Source: Lanius collurio (lineage: Eukaryota; Chordata; Aves; Passeriformes; Laniidae). Taken from it: a stretch of 64,000 nt of DNA. The stretch spans positions 5,542,159 to 5,606,158 of the forward strand of contig JACBWW010000046.1 in assembly GCA_020086605.1 (NCBI GenBank). The letters run 5' to 3'. The position numbers and the translations under genes are program-made. The first letter of the stretch is position 1; the number at the start of each line of letters is the position of its first letter. The notes below the pieces were generated by a model that ran no database searches, was not told the DNA's origin, and saw nothing but the letters and a program-made list of their open reading frames with translations. Of this stretch, positions 27,044-40,500 are shown piece after piece.

Positions 27044-29840
27044 CTCCTATGTCCAGGGGGAACAGTGTGGGTAGCTGCTGTCATTCCAGAACCAGGGACA
27101 GGGATGCACATCTATCAGATGTTCACATCCATTGGAGGGCTCCACAGACAGAGGTAAAATAATAGGAAAGCATGGACAGTTCCAGTGGTCTCAAATGGGA
27201 AAAGGAAAAAAAAAAAAAGTGTCAACTTTTCCTGTAGGTGTGGACAATAAGGACAATTAAGGACAATACAACAGTGCAAATGGAAAAATCATGATTTCTT
27301 ATATTATGTAGCAGCTGAAGACTTTCCCCTTCTTTCTCCAAGAGGTGAAAACCAAGTTTTATTTTATGATGCATAAAATCTTGGTGTCAAGAAAAGGATA
27401 ATAATCCTTAAAAATAACTTTACTCATAAAAAACTGTAGCAATCACCCTCTGATATACATCTAGCATTATTACTGTTGGCTCAGAAAACATGATTAAATC
27501 AAATTAAGTGTTCCTTTGTACAAAACAATGAATTTTGACTAAGCAAATGGACCAATCCCTTGTGAGCGCTGCTGCATTGTTACCATCTGGGCAGGTTAAC
27601 TGAAGTGGGAGGAAGGAGCCTTTATAGGGTTGTCTGGAGCAGCACAATGAAACATGCCCTGCAGCTAAGGGATATCGGGAATGTGTCATAGCTGGACTGT
27701 TTCCAGAAGGCCGGGAAGAACTCCCTGTCAAGTTCAGGGAGAGCCTGACATTAGTGGGCAGTATCTATGGAGAGACTCTGCAACCTCAGAAGAATTGCAG
27801 GATCTGATTTTATTTTAGTTACTTAAGTTATTAGTTATCAGTTCTCATTAATGATTAATATCAATGTCTACCATTAAAAGCAGCATCCAAGAGCACCTTT
27901 CTGATGGCATGCAGGAGTTGTTGACTTGACTTCCATGCAGTTTCTTCCTAGCAAACAAAACCATTAGTCCTATTTTGCCCTTCTGGGTGAGCAATTTCTT
28001 TGTTCCTCCTGCCAAACACCACATTCCTGCATCCAAGGCATTTCTGGTCCCACTGGCACCCCACTACAGAGGGAAAAACAGATTTAGAAAAGCAAAAGTA
28101 TCTGCTGATATTACAGGAAGTTGGTTAGCTGAGATCACCACCAGATTTAGTAGATGACCAGTTTTGCTCTTGCTGGTGTGAGGCCACTGAGGCTTGCAGG
28201 ACAGGGTGAGGGAGGGGGTTCAGAGGTACCTGGAAGCTGCACATTTTCTGTCTAGATGATGCATAAGGTGAGAAAGCCAAAGTTTTGATTTCTCTGGTAT
28301 GCACAGCTTTTTACAAGGCAAAATAGTGCAATAAATGTGCAGAGAGTTTTGTCTCTGAGTAGACTCTTGATTTCGTAATTATTTTGTCCTCTGTTGCCAG
28401 CCAAGCATATCTCAGTGCTCAGGCCCAGTGAACCACGGCCTGTGTGAGCATCAGTTGTAAATTATTTTGTTAACAGACTTTTAAAAACCTTTCCTGGTAA
28501 CCACATATCCTCAGTGGTGGGGTACCTGGAGTAACTGAGCAACTGAGTATTCATCTTCTGGAAGTGCCTGAAATGGTGTGTGCTGGGTCAGACCTTCAGG
28601 TCAATGCCCACTCACCAATGTACCACTCTTCTCCCCATTTTTCCCTCCCAGCTTTGCCATTGCTGCTGCGTGACTCATAGAGAATTAGGAGAATTTATCT
28701 GCTGGTTTTGTTTCACAAAACAAGTCTCCTAAAAAAATCAAAGAGTACAACCAATTTTCAGCAGATTAACTAGACCAGTAGGACTCCCTTATAACCAGAA
28801 ATTTTTCTGTGCAGACAGAATGGGGGAAAATGGAGAATTACTGGGATATTAACCAGTCCTGAGAGGAGTGCCACCATTTTTAATGGAGAGGAAAACCAAA
28901 AATAAATATCTGATTAAATGATATAGAGAGCATTCACTAGAATTTAGTGCACAAGCATCCCATCTTCATCATGGTTGCAGAGAAATCCCTCCACTGTGAT
29001 TAGTAGTTTAAATAGCATATAATTATTTTTCTAGATAAATGTTTCAAAGGGGAGAGGAAGCCAGATGTATAGAAGCATAATTTAAAAAGAGACACACCCT
29101 TCCTAAGAAAGAGGGAATAGATGTTGTTTGTTGCAAAATACCTTTTAAAATAATGTTCTTGTTCTCTGTCTTGTTGATTCCTGTAAAAATTTGTGATCAC
29201 AGTGATTCTCAGTGGTGACAGTCTCTATGGATTTTGTGAAGTGGTGTCTATCTACTTACTGGTTTCAAGACTGGGATCTCCTTGATGGTAAGAGTTTATC
29301 TCCCTACCCAGCTAATAAGTGACAATTTACTTACCAAAACTAAGATAAGCAAAACCTCTGAACTGATGTACTTCTCTGGAGCTATAGATAACTTCCTTTT
29401 TTTTCACTAAAAAGGTTTTCACAGTCCAGGATGAATGTTGGGGGAATTACAGACATTTTGCTCTTTATTCAGTTGTGCAAGGATAGGTCAGTGACACAAA
29501 AATTACACAATTAGTACAAAACACTCAGCAGTGGCTGATCACAAAATGTGAACCATCCTGAGAAACACAGCCTGGATTGTTGCAGACCATGCTGCTCTTT
29601 GAGCTGGTATTTATGGCATTTATCAGCTTTCGTTTGCAAGCATCCGTTAAGAATTATCCCAGTGGCCCTGGCTCAGCAGGACCAGACACGCAATGGTGTC
29701 TGTCACAACAGAGCAGCGAGGCTGGCACTTGGCACTGCACTCACCCACCAACACCCCTGCCTGGCGGGAGGGACCGGGGGCCAGCCTGCTGCAGAGGGCC
29801 AGCTTGCCTGAGGGCCCACAGAAACTGAAACAAGGATTAT
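27044..29840. other. Intergenic stretch, no gene seen
   Basis: AT-rich spacer between PHF6 and HPRT1. Open frames are short and have no recognisable domain. No repeat could be assigned. Confidence 0.5.
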
Positions 29841-30568
29841 CTAAAATGGCACAAAACAAGCAAAGGCAGATCCCACCACTGAAGCAGGGCACGGGCTCAG
29901 CGCTGCCAGACCTGAAGCACAACCCTGTGCTGTGGGGCCTTGGGCCCATGGAAGCATCCAAGACTTCGGTAGCCCAAGACCCACAGCCATGACCAAGCAC
30001 ATGTGTGGTGAACCTTCCATCAGCAGCTGTGGGGTCTGTGCCTGCTCCTCTCCCTGCTCTCCAGAGACCTTGTTCCCTAGCACAGGAGAGCTGTAAGAAG
30101 TGGCTTGGATGGAGAGGAAGGCACACCTGAAATCCAGAGACCTGCCCAAAGGACATTGTGTTTGTTTGAACCTGTCCTGACACAAGGGTGGGAGCCTGAG
30201 CAATGGAACTACCAGGAAGGTATTTTTCTTTTTTCTTGTTGGAAACGGCTGTTTTCTGAGCTGAGCTTGATTCACTGGATGGTGTGTCCTGATGGAGTTG
30301 CTGACTAAGAAAATAAGAATGTTCTTAACCACAGCTCCAGCTGCAAGAGCCACTTTCAGAGCTGCATCACCAGCCCTTTGCGGTATGAGCACCATCCCTG
30401 CTGCCAACATGAGGGGGACACCAGTGTTTATCAGCCACTGCCACGTAGTGCTGCAAACCCCGTGCGAGGACATGGTAAAGCCCAGGCTGACTTCCTTCCA
30501 CTTTTCCCACACCTCCATTGACTGCAGCATGGCCCTTCCCACCCTCAAGGAGTTACCTGAGGCCTGTC
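29841..30568 (-). other. Unassigned ORF with a strong 5' splice acceptor
   Basis: On the minus strand a pyrimidine-rich tract ending GTTGCAG at about 30569 is followed by about 240 open codons. The first hundred have natural-looking codon use and composition: an amphipathic part (MEVWEKWKEVSLGF), then a hydrophobic stretch with small residues (VPLMLAAGMVLIP and VALAAGAVVKNILIFLV) that could span or insert into a membrane. No consensus donor follows, so if real it may be a terminal exon. I do not recognise the family, find no partner exon, and cannot exclude a chance frame or an old retrocopy. The later part, below about 30200, looks less coding-like. Confidence 0.3.
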
Positions 30569-30658
30569 CTGCAACAGCAAAGCAGAACAAAGAGCAGGGC
30601 CATGGCACTTACAACAATCAGATTCCTTCCTTTGCTGTACAGAAAGGAATAGTGTGAG

Positions 30659-33600
30659 AGAGGTACATTTTCTCCAAGGGAACCTCTTCTGCTCCCCTCA
30701 TTCAGCAGCACTTACATCAACAAGGGTGACACAAAAGATTCTATGAGGCACATTTTCCTATGTAGACTGTAAAGCAGAGTAAACTCTACCAAAACTCTAT
30801 CAAACTGTAGAGTAAACTCTACCACAATTACTGTGGCCAACGGCAGCCACATTACCCTGCTGGTTTTCTCAAGATTAAATGGTCTCTGGGAGCACAGGAA
30901 AGGACAGATGTTCACATCACAATATGCACATGCAGCAAACTCCCAGGGCTACTACAGGACTAAAAGGACTTCTGGGAGATGGGCTGTGCAGAGGAAGTGC
31001 TTTTGCTAAAGTCCAGCAGCTTATTTTAGCCAACAACTTAGTTAACACAACCTCAATTTTTTCAGTAACTCCTTAGATGGAGGCATGAAGCAAGAACCCC
31101 TGCAGCAGGGCTTCAGGCTGGGAGACCTGCACTGGAAGCTCATTTGCACACACCTTCCACTGAAGCCTGAAGGAAGGCTGGACTACTACAATTGCAGGTG
31201 GTTGGTGCTGACAGGTCCTCCCACTAAGGAAGGGTGATTGAGGGAGAGTTCTGGGGTTCTCCCTCTTGCCCAGTTGTTTTCAGAGGACAGGACAGGTAAA
31301 TCTGCTTCCACCAGGCACCCGAGTGCAGGAGCTGCCTGCAAACCCCAAGAGCATTCCTAAAAAGGTGTAAAACGCTTGCTGTGTTGCATGTCTGAGAAAA
31401 GGTATCTACAGCCACACAGAGGTGAGCCAGGTGCAAGGATTGCTTAAAATTTTAACACCAAACCTGGAGCCTGTTGACACCAGCATGGACAAAGGTGTGA
31501 GGAGAGAAACTTGAGAGAAGGCAGGAGACGGTGGCAAGGCTGTTTGAGTAACAGGGGAGAAGGAAGAGGAAGAGCAGCACAGAGCACAGCCAGCAGCTTC
31601 ATCAGGTAACTTGCTGACAAGACAGAAGGGCTGCACTTGCCAGGGCTGGCAGATCCAGCTGGCTCTACCTCAATGCACACTAAGCATCAGGTGTCAAGGC
31701 TCACATGCCACGGCCCCTGCCTCCCAAGCAGATCCTGGCAGCCATTCAGGTATCTCAGAAATATTCTCTGGGCAGATTACAAGGGAAGTGGAGATGAGAC
31801 AAAAGTACCAGGCTGGGAGGGAGCTGCAATTAGGATTCCCCTCTCCTTTGCAATTCTTGAGTTGTGTGGTACAAGTTGGCACGACTGTAATTCAGATCTG
31901 CAAATATTATACTATTCTAGGTGCAAGATGCCTGTCAAGAACAGAGTCCAATAGTTTGGCTGAAGAGTGCTTTTAGAACTCAGTTTATATTTAAAAGGGA
32001 AAATAAATGAATTTTTAGAGTCCTAAGCTAAAAGACCAGGCAGCAGGAGCTAGAATTCCTGTTGTCTGCCACCCCCCCAGAACCTGCTTGAGCAAATGGA
32101 AAGCCCCTTCAGAATTCTGTCCTCAAAAAGCCCCATGAAACAGGGGTGGGAAAAGGGAGAACTGCTCTCAAAGGACTGCCAGACCCCATAGCAAGGAGAG
32201 AAAAAAAACTTTTTTCCTGGGACAGAGTAAACAGGACCTCACCTGAACCCTCCCTCCAGACAGCTAGAAAGCTGAAGGTCCCAGAAAAAGAAATAAGCTT
32301 GATGCTTTTTAAAGCTGTGTGGCTGCAGATGCTGATCCGACTTAGTGAACGATATTTTTACATACTTGCAGAACAGATCACCTGTGGCTGCAGAAACGTA
32401 AGATATCATGAAGTGCTCAATAGAGATGACAATCGGAGAATTTTGCTCCAAATAACACTTTTTTTGCCAAAGCTCTGCTCTTATCTCTTAACTGAAATCC
32501 ATTCCTCAAATTGTAAATCTCTGATTCTGATTGGCTAATAGAAGTTTTGCACAGTGATAGCATCAAGAGTTTTTTAAATTTGCCATGGCTTATCAAAGTC
32601 TCAGGTTGCTTGGTTTCTTCAGAGACTGGAAAAGTTTTCCAAAACTCAGTTCCCTGCTGGTGTAAATATTGTTTGGCAGCATTAGAAAGGGAAGTGAGAC
32701 AGACTGGAGCTCCCGTCTCTTTGAACCCCTGCCAAATGCATCTTAAATTACAAACTTAGACTAGTGTGGTCCTGCTCTCGATGAGAGTTTAAAGAGAATG
32801 TAAAACACAATGACGCTGATCTTTCTGAACTTCCACACAAACCAGATAATTGGATACAGAGGATTCAAATAAAAACTGAGTATGTGATAATACAAAACTG
32901 AGAGGGAAAAAAACAGCTATGCTAAATGACTGTGTTATCAGTGATTCTTGATCATTTTCATAGCTGAAAATGACCCAGAGATTTAATTAGTCTTGGAAAA
33001 TATTCTTCCTATAAAATCATGATAAAGGAAAATGTGAATCTTGTTATGTCTAAACAATCAGCAACTACTGATATGAAGGAAGCTTGATACAGAAACTGAA
33101 ACATCAGTCTTCATAGTCAAAACGTGCAGAAGAATGTGACTTATTTTATGGCAAAATGTTGGCACTAATAAGAAGTAAAAACATGGAAAATATGGCAAAC
33201 TCAAATAGCTTGTAGGCTTCAAAGCCTGAATTAATCACTTCTGTCATTCAATGCAATTGCCTAGAGTCTTGTGTTTATTTTTTTTAAAGCAGTCTTATTT
33301 AAGGAACCAACTTTCCAATTTCATATCACCACACTGGGATTTAAGAATGTTTAGTTAACAGCAATTTGGAGAATTTTAAAACCTTCTGCACTTCAGCTAC
33401 TGCACTCCTCACTCTGCAGGCAAGCACTTTTTGGAGCATTTCAGTTTTAGATTAAAGGCCTGCTCCTTGCATTGAACTTTGCAGACTCCAGGGATTGACA
33501 GTGCCAGTCTCAACCACGGTTTAGGTTAAACTGCCCCCCCGCCCCCGACCTAAGATCCTAAATAAGCTACCTGCACAGTGGAAGCAGCTGAAATTGAGAC

Positions 33601-34599
33601 AACACAGCAGGGAATAGTAAGATTAAAAGCATTGCTAACTGCTTAACTTCAGTGACTTTCTGTTTTGGAGAGGTATTTGGGCTTAAAACTCTTGGGCAGC
33701 TGCATGGCTGCCTGCCAGAAGGAAGTTCACAGCAAAGCTGTTTGCACAGCATCAGCCTATTTTTAGTGTATGGTTTGGGAGGGAGTTTCTTCCTCCCCCT
33801 GCCCCAAGCCTCTGAAATGCTCTTCAGTGGCAGGCAGAACCTGATGGGAGTCTTTGCACAGGAATATGGAATTTCTTTTGGCCAGCAGAGTAAAACTGGG
33901 TCTTGCATGTGTGCCAAGCAACCTGCACGTCTACCTGTATGAAAAGCTGGGCAGTAGCAGCCTTGGTTGCTTTCTTTTCAGCTGGACTGCTGTTTTAGGA
34001 AAAATAAAAGCAGAGAACTCAGGTTAAACAAAGTAAGGTACCATCTCTGGCAAAAATTCAGATAAAGGTTTAAGATTTCTGCCACAGTAACTGGCTAAGC
34101 AAGCAGCCACTCCAAACTCTGTATCATCCCAGTGCGCACACACAATTAAGAAGTGGTTTGTGTGCACTAATCCCACATATTCATATGAAGTACTGCTGTC
34201 ACTTTGCTTATTCTTGCACAACAAAAATGTACATTTAAGGTGTGGGACGCATTCACTCTAAAAGCTGAAGTACTCCCAAAAGTTTGAAATGGAAGTGTGG
34301 AGAGTGACTTGCATTGGGCGGTGTTGGAAAGTTTGTACTAACTCTACAGACGTGGGCAACACTGCCAGTGTGCCCACAGATGTTACTGCCACAAATGCTA
34401 TTTAAAAAGAAGGGATGAAAAAGGAAACACATGGCAGTGAGTCCCAAGGCTGTGCTCCAGGGCTTTGCCAGTGCGGTGTTCACTCCAGAGCAGCTCTGAC
34501 TGTCTCGGAGGCCTGGGCGCAAGAGGGTCACAGGGCAGCACACGAACTGTGAGCTCTACACTGCCTTTATCCCCTGCATCTCCCACCCTTGTCTGCGCC
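30659..34599. other. Intergenic stretch, no gene seen
   Basis: Mixed-composition spacer. A 16-bp direct repeat (AGAGTAAACTCTACCA) occurs at 30776-30791 and 30809-30824; each copy contains a short inverted repeat. A 130-codon open frame at 32146-32538 has no recognisable domain. Nothing else is supported. Confidence 0.5.
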
Positions 34600-35420
34600 A
34601 GCCCTGTATCATGCCCACTGAGATTTAAAATCTCGGATTCCAGAGATTCCACAACCTGCCCAGGAAAGGAATTCCAGAGCTTTGCTATTCTTGCTGTCAA
34701 GGCCAACCACCCATTTGGATGTCTCAGCTCAATGTATCCTGCTGTAATAGAACCTTTTTCCCTTGTCCTACCTGCAGCAGCGGGAGAAAGTGTTTATTTC
34801 CTTCTTTGCACCTAACTCTGATTTGAAAACACCTCTCCCATCACCCTGAAACCAGCCCAGTCATCCATCCTGTCACCCTTCTCATTTATTCTCTCTGGTC
34901 ATCTCCTGCTGATCCCTATTTTCCAGGAAGTGAAGTGCCCACAGCTAGATACCATGTTCAAAGAAAGGTTGCTACCACATGAGGAAAAGGGACCATGTCA
35001 TGTATCTTACGGATTATATTCCTATTCATACATTCCGTAACAATATTTGGTTGGGTTTTTTTTTTTTTTCAGGAACAGGATGCTGCTGAATCATGTTTAG
35101 CTGGTGACTGGCTATAACCCCAGGAGAACTCTTCTGTACAACTGCTACCCTAGCAGTCTGTTCTGTGTTTGTTCAGCTGATCGCAGCTTCTGCTGAAGCG
35201 TACAGACACCCATTTGTCAAATCCACTGCTGGACTTAGTGCATCACATGCTAATTCTTTTGAATTTGTCAAGTTCACTCTGAACAGTATTTGTCTTCTGC
35301 TCAGTCAGTAGCTAGCTCAAGTCTGGTGCTCCCTACAACTTAATCAGCATGTGCCATCCAAATTGTTAATGAAAATACCAAGTAATCTCAAATCAGAGTG
35401 GAACTGCATAGAATCCCCCT
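34600..35420 (-). mobile_element. Old antisense CR1-type LINE relic
   Basis: Read on the minus strand, 34800-34620 parallels the CR1 3' region in order: a GACAAGGG..AAAGGTT segment, CTCTGGAATTCC then TTTCCTGGGCAGGTTGTGGA, TCTCTGGAATCC, and a TTTAAA. Around 35380 the same strand reads like the IFINNLD of a LINE reverse transcriptase palm (FIND motif family). It is heavily diverged and stop-ridden. Boundaries are guesses. Confidence 0.6.
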
Positions 35421-35952
35421 CAATATATCCCTGCAGTGTGAATTCTTAATAATTACTCTGCATAGGGTTTTCCAAACAGTTTTTAAATTGGTGTCAGACC
35501 ACATTTCCCTGCTATCTTACATGAAGTCATTAGAGTCATTCGAAATAAAGCTACACACACTGCTTCTCCTCTGCTCAAGGAGCTTGTTAACTTGGTGGAG
35601 ATTAACAAAATTTCATCTTTTAGACACTCTCTGATAAGTTTCTCTTTTCCATTAATTTTCCAGTTTAAACTATTCACCCTGAGTTCTGAGAAGGCAGGGG
35701 GAAGCAGAGACAAGCTGAGCCTTCAGAGGTTGCAGCAATCCCTTTGTCTCTAATGCAGGGAAGTAATGTACCATATGGGGTGTCCAACTCAGGCACGAGG
35801 ACAACTACAGTTGTTGTGCTTGTGCTACAATCCCTTACACAGGACAGAATAAGCAGAGCTTGTCTAAGTGAGGACCTGAGAGTCCTCAAAGCATTCACTG
35901 ACATCACACAACACAAGGACAATGAAAGTCTTTTCCTCCTGTGCCTATGGGT

Positions 35953-35964
35953 CCCCCCCCCCCC
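35953..35964. repeat. Poly-C run
   Basis: Twelve C in a row on the plus strand. Confidence 0.9.
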
Positions 35965-36080
35965 GCTAGATTTCAGTATCCAGCCATTCCAGTGAGAAAT
36001 CACATCCATGAAACAGACAAGGCTATTCCACAATATCATGCACTTGTTTCAAAGGTCTCAGGTGACTGGATCAAACCACC

Positions 36081-36099
36081 AAAAAAAAAAAAAAAAAAA
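36081..36099. repeat. Poly-A run
   Basis: Nineteen A in a row on the plus strand. No retrocopy was recognised in front of it. Confidence 0.9.
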
Positions 36100-36270
36100 T
36101 ATGCAGCAAATAAAGTAAACATGCATCCAGTAAAAATTTCCACGGCATCAAAAGCTGTGTGATGAAACTACTCCCAACATTGACTTTGGTAACAGAAGTC
36201 CTGAATAGCCTTTTCAAGAAACCTTTGCAAAGATGGCTGTGGATCATCGGCAGCAATAATTACTCTCTGG

Positions 36271-36352
36271 GGTTGTCCTGTGGAGGGCCAGGAGCTGGAC
36301 TCAATGATCCTGCTGGGTCCCTTCCAACTCAGGATATTCTATGATTCTATGA
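36271..36352 (+). mobile_element. CR1 LINE, extreme 3' tail
   Basis: A short copy of the CR1 end: GGTTGTCCTGTGGAGGGCCA, AGCTGGACTCAATGATCC, GGGTCCCTTCCAACTCAGGA, then the diagnostic tail units ATTCTATGATTCTATGA. 5'-truncated, plus-strand sense. Confidence 0.95.
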
Positions 36353-36755
36353 CTTCATCCATAAAACCCAATCATTTGGCAACTCTTAATTGAACATGAT
36401 GCTGGACAATTTTTTCCTGGCACTAAGTCCGTGCAGACAGAATATGATTGTTCTCAGGTCACAGTAATTACCTACTATGCTCATTAAATCAACTCCTTTT
36501 TTAAGGTGATGACATAATAACAAAATCTTCATCAATAGGGCAAGAGTGCCCTTCCTCCTATGAAGTTCTCCCAGCACATTTCTTGATACTTTAAAGTCAC
36601 TGAAAGGTACTGCTGTCTTGCTCTCAGCATTTACACATTTGGACAAATCCAGTGATTTCCAAGTGATCCCTTGCTTAATCTCTTATGCTACATTTCCATG
36701 GTTGCAAAGTGCATCCTGGGTGTAGCTGCTTGTGTGCAGTGTGATTGACTAGCAC

Positions 36756-37241
36756 TGTCATGGAACCCCAGCTGGCAACTCAGCCCTGTGCAGCTCTCAC
36801 TCACTGCTCTTCCTGGCGGGATGGGGGAGCAAACTGGAAGAGTTAGAGTGAGAAAACACATGGGTTGAAATAAGGACAGTTTATTGGGGCAGAAAAAGAT
36901 GAAAATAATAATGATAATTAAAATATACAAAACAGTTTATGCACAATTCAACTTTCACCACGTGCTGATGGATGCTTGGCCATTTCCTGAGCAGCAGCCC
37001 CAGCCAGCTTTCCCCCAGTTTATGACACCATATGGTAGGGAATATCCCTTTGGATCAGCTGTCCTGGCTCTGTGCCCTCCCGCCATGAGAAGCTGAAAAG
37101 TCCTTGACATAGTGTAAACACTACTCAGCAACAACTAAACCATCCCTGTGTTATCAACAGTATTCTTACATCAAATCCAAAACACTGCACTGTGCCAGCT
37201 ACTAGAAGAAAATGAACTCTATCCCAGCTGAAACCAAGACA
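36756..37241 (-). mobile_element. Solo LTR, bird ERVL type
   Basis: On the minus strand it starts TGTCTTGGTTTCAGCTGGGA, which I recognise as the start of an abundant bird ERVL-type LTR. It continues with AGAGTTCATTTTCTTCTAGT and a CCAATAAACTG poly(A) signal region (plus 36880-36885). It ends GGTTCCATGACA, giving TG...CA termini and 486 bp. No matching 5-bp target duplication is visible (flanks differ), and no internal retroviral sequence adjoins it, so it is an old solo LTR. Family assignment is from memory of the consensus. Confidence 0.8.
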
Positions 37242-37589
37242 TACTCTGCATTCCCTTGGTCTCTTAGTCTAAATCAATTCCCTCTTGAAAAAAAGATAAG
37301 TTCTTGAAATGTGAGAAAGGGAACCTCCAGCAAGCCAGTCACTTTGCATTAAGCAGTGGTAAATCCAAAGCAGCTTACCCAGTGCAGAATTAGGAGCACA
37401 AACACAGAGTTACCACCAAGTGCCACACTGTCAGCATGATGCCTTCTCACCTCTCTCCTCGTAATGTTTTCCTGGGCCTGTAACCTCAATAGGATTTATA
37501 TATCAATGCATTTATGCATTAAAATGACAGTTTCAAAAGTTATACTTTTGGAAAAAGGACAGATATGCAAGCATGAAATTCGTAACTCA

Positions 37590-40500
37590 TTTATTGAATA
37601 TATATATGCAAGGATACCAATAAAAAGAAACTAATACTGCAAACTACAACTTTGGAAGTAAAGCCAATATAACAGGAACAAAATATACATAACATTGTAG
37701 ACAGGAATGCATTTACCCTCTTCCATACATTCCTTGTCTTTACACCTAATGTAAATGTATGCTAGAGCAAAAGCTGCAAACGTTGGCCTAACCTGAGTGC
37801 TTTCAAGCACCAGCTCTCCAGGATTCCTTAAGGGCTGAGATGTCACTGCTGACTAATGGCTGTACAGGCACACATTACGCATGTATAGGAACCGCTTCAC
37901 CAAGTATAGAAATCAAGGGCTGTATTCTGTTTTTTTCACCTCCATCACTAATATAGTGGAATCTGGTGACGAGAAAGAAGAGTTACTAATTGCTAATGTG
38001 TACTTTCAGTTCTCTTCAGAATAACTTTATCTAATGAGGATTAATTTTCTTGTCAATCTGATTCAGCATATTAATATTTTTGGAATGCACTGATTATCAC
38101 CTGCCAGATAAGTCTGATATTTCAAACAGATTATCACCTCTTCATTTTTCAGTCTGTTTTAACATGAAGTTCTTTTTCCTACAGGCAGAAGTAAAAGGCA
38201 AACTCTCTTCTGTCACACTACATTTTAGGGCTGGATTTGGCAGACTCAAATGATTGTAGATAGCACAGCTCTTTGTACCCAAAGCTGAGACTTTGTGGAG
38301 TGCAGGTGTGACTCCTACTACAGCCTCATCACAGAACCTCCTGAGGGTCAACACCTGCTGAAGGAGCAGATCTTCTGTGCCCCTCATCTAGGGAGCTGCA
38401 CTGACACTGAACCAGCCTCTTCCCCTTCCCTGAAATGGAGCAGCAGCACAGCCGACTGCTACAGGGTGTGACCATCTTGGGACGCAGGCACTGCACCAGC
38501 TGTATCCTCAAGATACTTGAACAGTGTCCTTGTGATGCCTGTCCTTCCTTGGTACAGTCCTTTCTGGAAACAGCACAACCACAGATCTGGGAGACCACAG
38601 AGATACAGTGAGTTGGGGATATCTCTTAATGAAGAAGTGCAGGGAGCTGGGGAAAAAACTCCCTTCTCAGAGGGTTCCAGGCATCTTAATCAGCACACAC
38701 TCCTCTTATGAGCAAAAGAAATGCCCAAAGGCAAAAAGTAACAATAATAATAAAAAAAATTAAAGTGAAACCAGTTTTTAAAGACAAGTTTTGTTGAATT
38801 CATGATGTTGAATCCTATGATCGTGAGATGAAAGCAGAAGGTGCCTAGTAAAAAAAAAAATCTCAGAAACGAATTGACTGCATTATTTAACTAGCTAATT
38901 TAAACATACCTAGTTCACCTACAGAGCACTTTCATTACTTCTAACATTTCTGGGAAGGCAGTAGATGCTCCAGACTAATCTTCAATATATGCTTGCAAAG
39001 ATTAAATTGCTTTACCAAAAAAAAAAAACCAAAAAAACAAACCAATCAAAAAAACCCCAACAAACCGCAAATTAAAACAAACTCCCAAAAATCCAGACAG
39101 ACTGAAATTCCAAGCTAAAATACACATAAAAAGACAGTAATGGCAATATTTTGTCTTTTAAAAAAATGATGTAAATGTTGTATACTATCATACATTGTCA
39201 TGCTTTTTAAAACTACAATTAAGGATGTAAGAGATGTACAGTAAATACACTGCTGAGGTACATTTCTTCTAAATATTAACACCACAACAGAATTACTCCC
39301 CAGCAGGTGATGCTACTTGGGAACATATAAATACAATTTTTACATTGTAAGGCACTTTTACCCAGCATACATGAGTTGAAGTCAGTTAAGACAAATTTGA
39401 GGCTTGTAAGAAAAGGGTTTTGCTTTTGACATTGCTTCCATGAATTCTGAACTGATGAGTTTCACCAGGCCATTTCAGCACACAGCGGTAACAGAAACCA
39501 GCCACTAGCTTTTCTGCTACCCAAAGGTAAAGTGCTGTTCTGGTTCTACAAGGCATAGAATGGGGTCGTTTATCCTTAACAAGTGAGTTACTGAACTGAA
39601 TATTATACTAAGCCACTGACACACAATGAATTAGAGCTCAGTCTCAAGTACAGTCAGTATGCTGGCAGATCTACCCCATGCAAAGTTAGTTAAATACAGT
39701 AGCTGAAAACAAAGTGCCTTTCTTCCATGGGAGAGCCATGTCTGAGGCACAAATTGAAGTAATCTAAATATTGAAGGAAGCTATTTTGCATTCTAGAAGT
39801 GTTCTGAGTGGCTGAAAAATGTTCATATTCTAGGAGAAACAAAACACCTTGATAGACAATTTCAATAATCGATCTGTCATTGCAATTCAAGTCACACTTT
39901 TAATTTTCAAAGTTACAAATACAAAATAAAAATGATCAATGGCATCATGTTTAGAGCAGTAACTGAATATGTTCTGTACACAGCAATATTTATTTCCAAA
40001 CGCCATTATTCTCCAAGAAAGCAAATAGAATTGATTGAATTCTAACAGGTAAAATGTTAGAAACTCCAATATACAGTAACTGAGTCCCTCAAGACATTAA
40101 GGGAATGCATAAGAAGACAAATGACACACATTAAATCTTTTAGAAATACAAGTAAAAAATGCTACAGAAACTCATGTTACAAATTAACTGTTTTTGCAAT
40201 ACCAATCACAGAAGAACTGCAGCAGTTTATAGTCAAATCAGTGTCTTTTGCTTGTTTCAAATCCAGACGAGTTGTTGGGAGTTCAGAGTGAAACAAGTCA
40301 AAACCCTAAACAAACAATAAGGTAATGCAGTAGCAACAGACAAACATGTGGACTAGATTCAGCTTTTTGGTTTTATTTAATTAAGTCTGAGGATGTGCTT
40401 TAACAGACGAATTGAAGGAGCCAGTAGCCATTCGAAATGAGAAGGTGTTTTGAAAGCAGTCAGAGGACTGTTCTGTTAGGTTTGGTATAGCCTAGATCTG

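Noticed and set aside
29647..30183. 178-codon minus-strand frame overlapping the orphan ORF
   Set aside because: Different frame from the one that follows the splice acceptor; low-complexity and without domain.
30776..30824. Repeated AGAGTAAACTCTACCA with internal inverted repeats
   Set aside because: Only two copies 33 bp apart; too short and isolated to call a regulatory element or transposon end.
32146..32538. 130-codon plus-strand open frame
   Set aside because: No recognisable domain, no splice context and no repeat match; consistent with chance.
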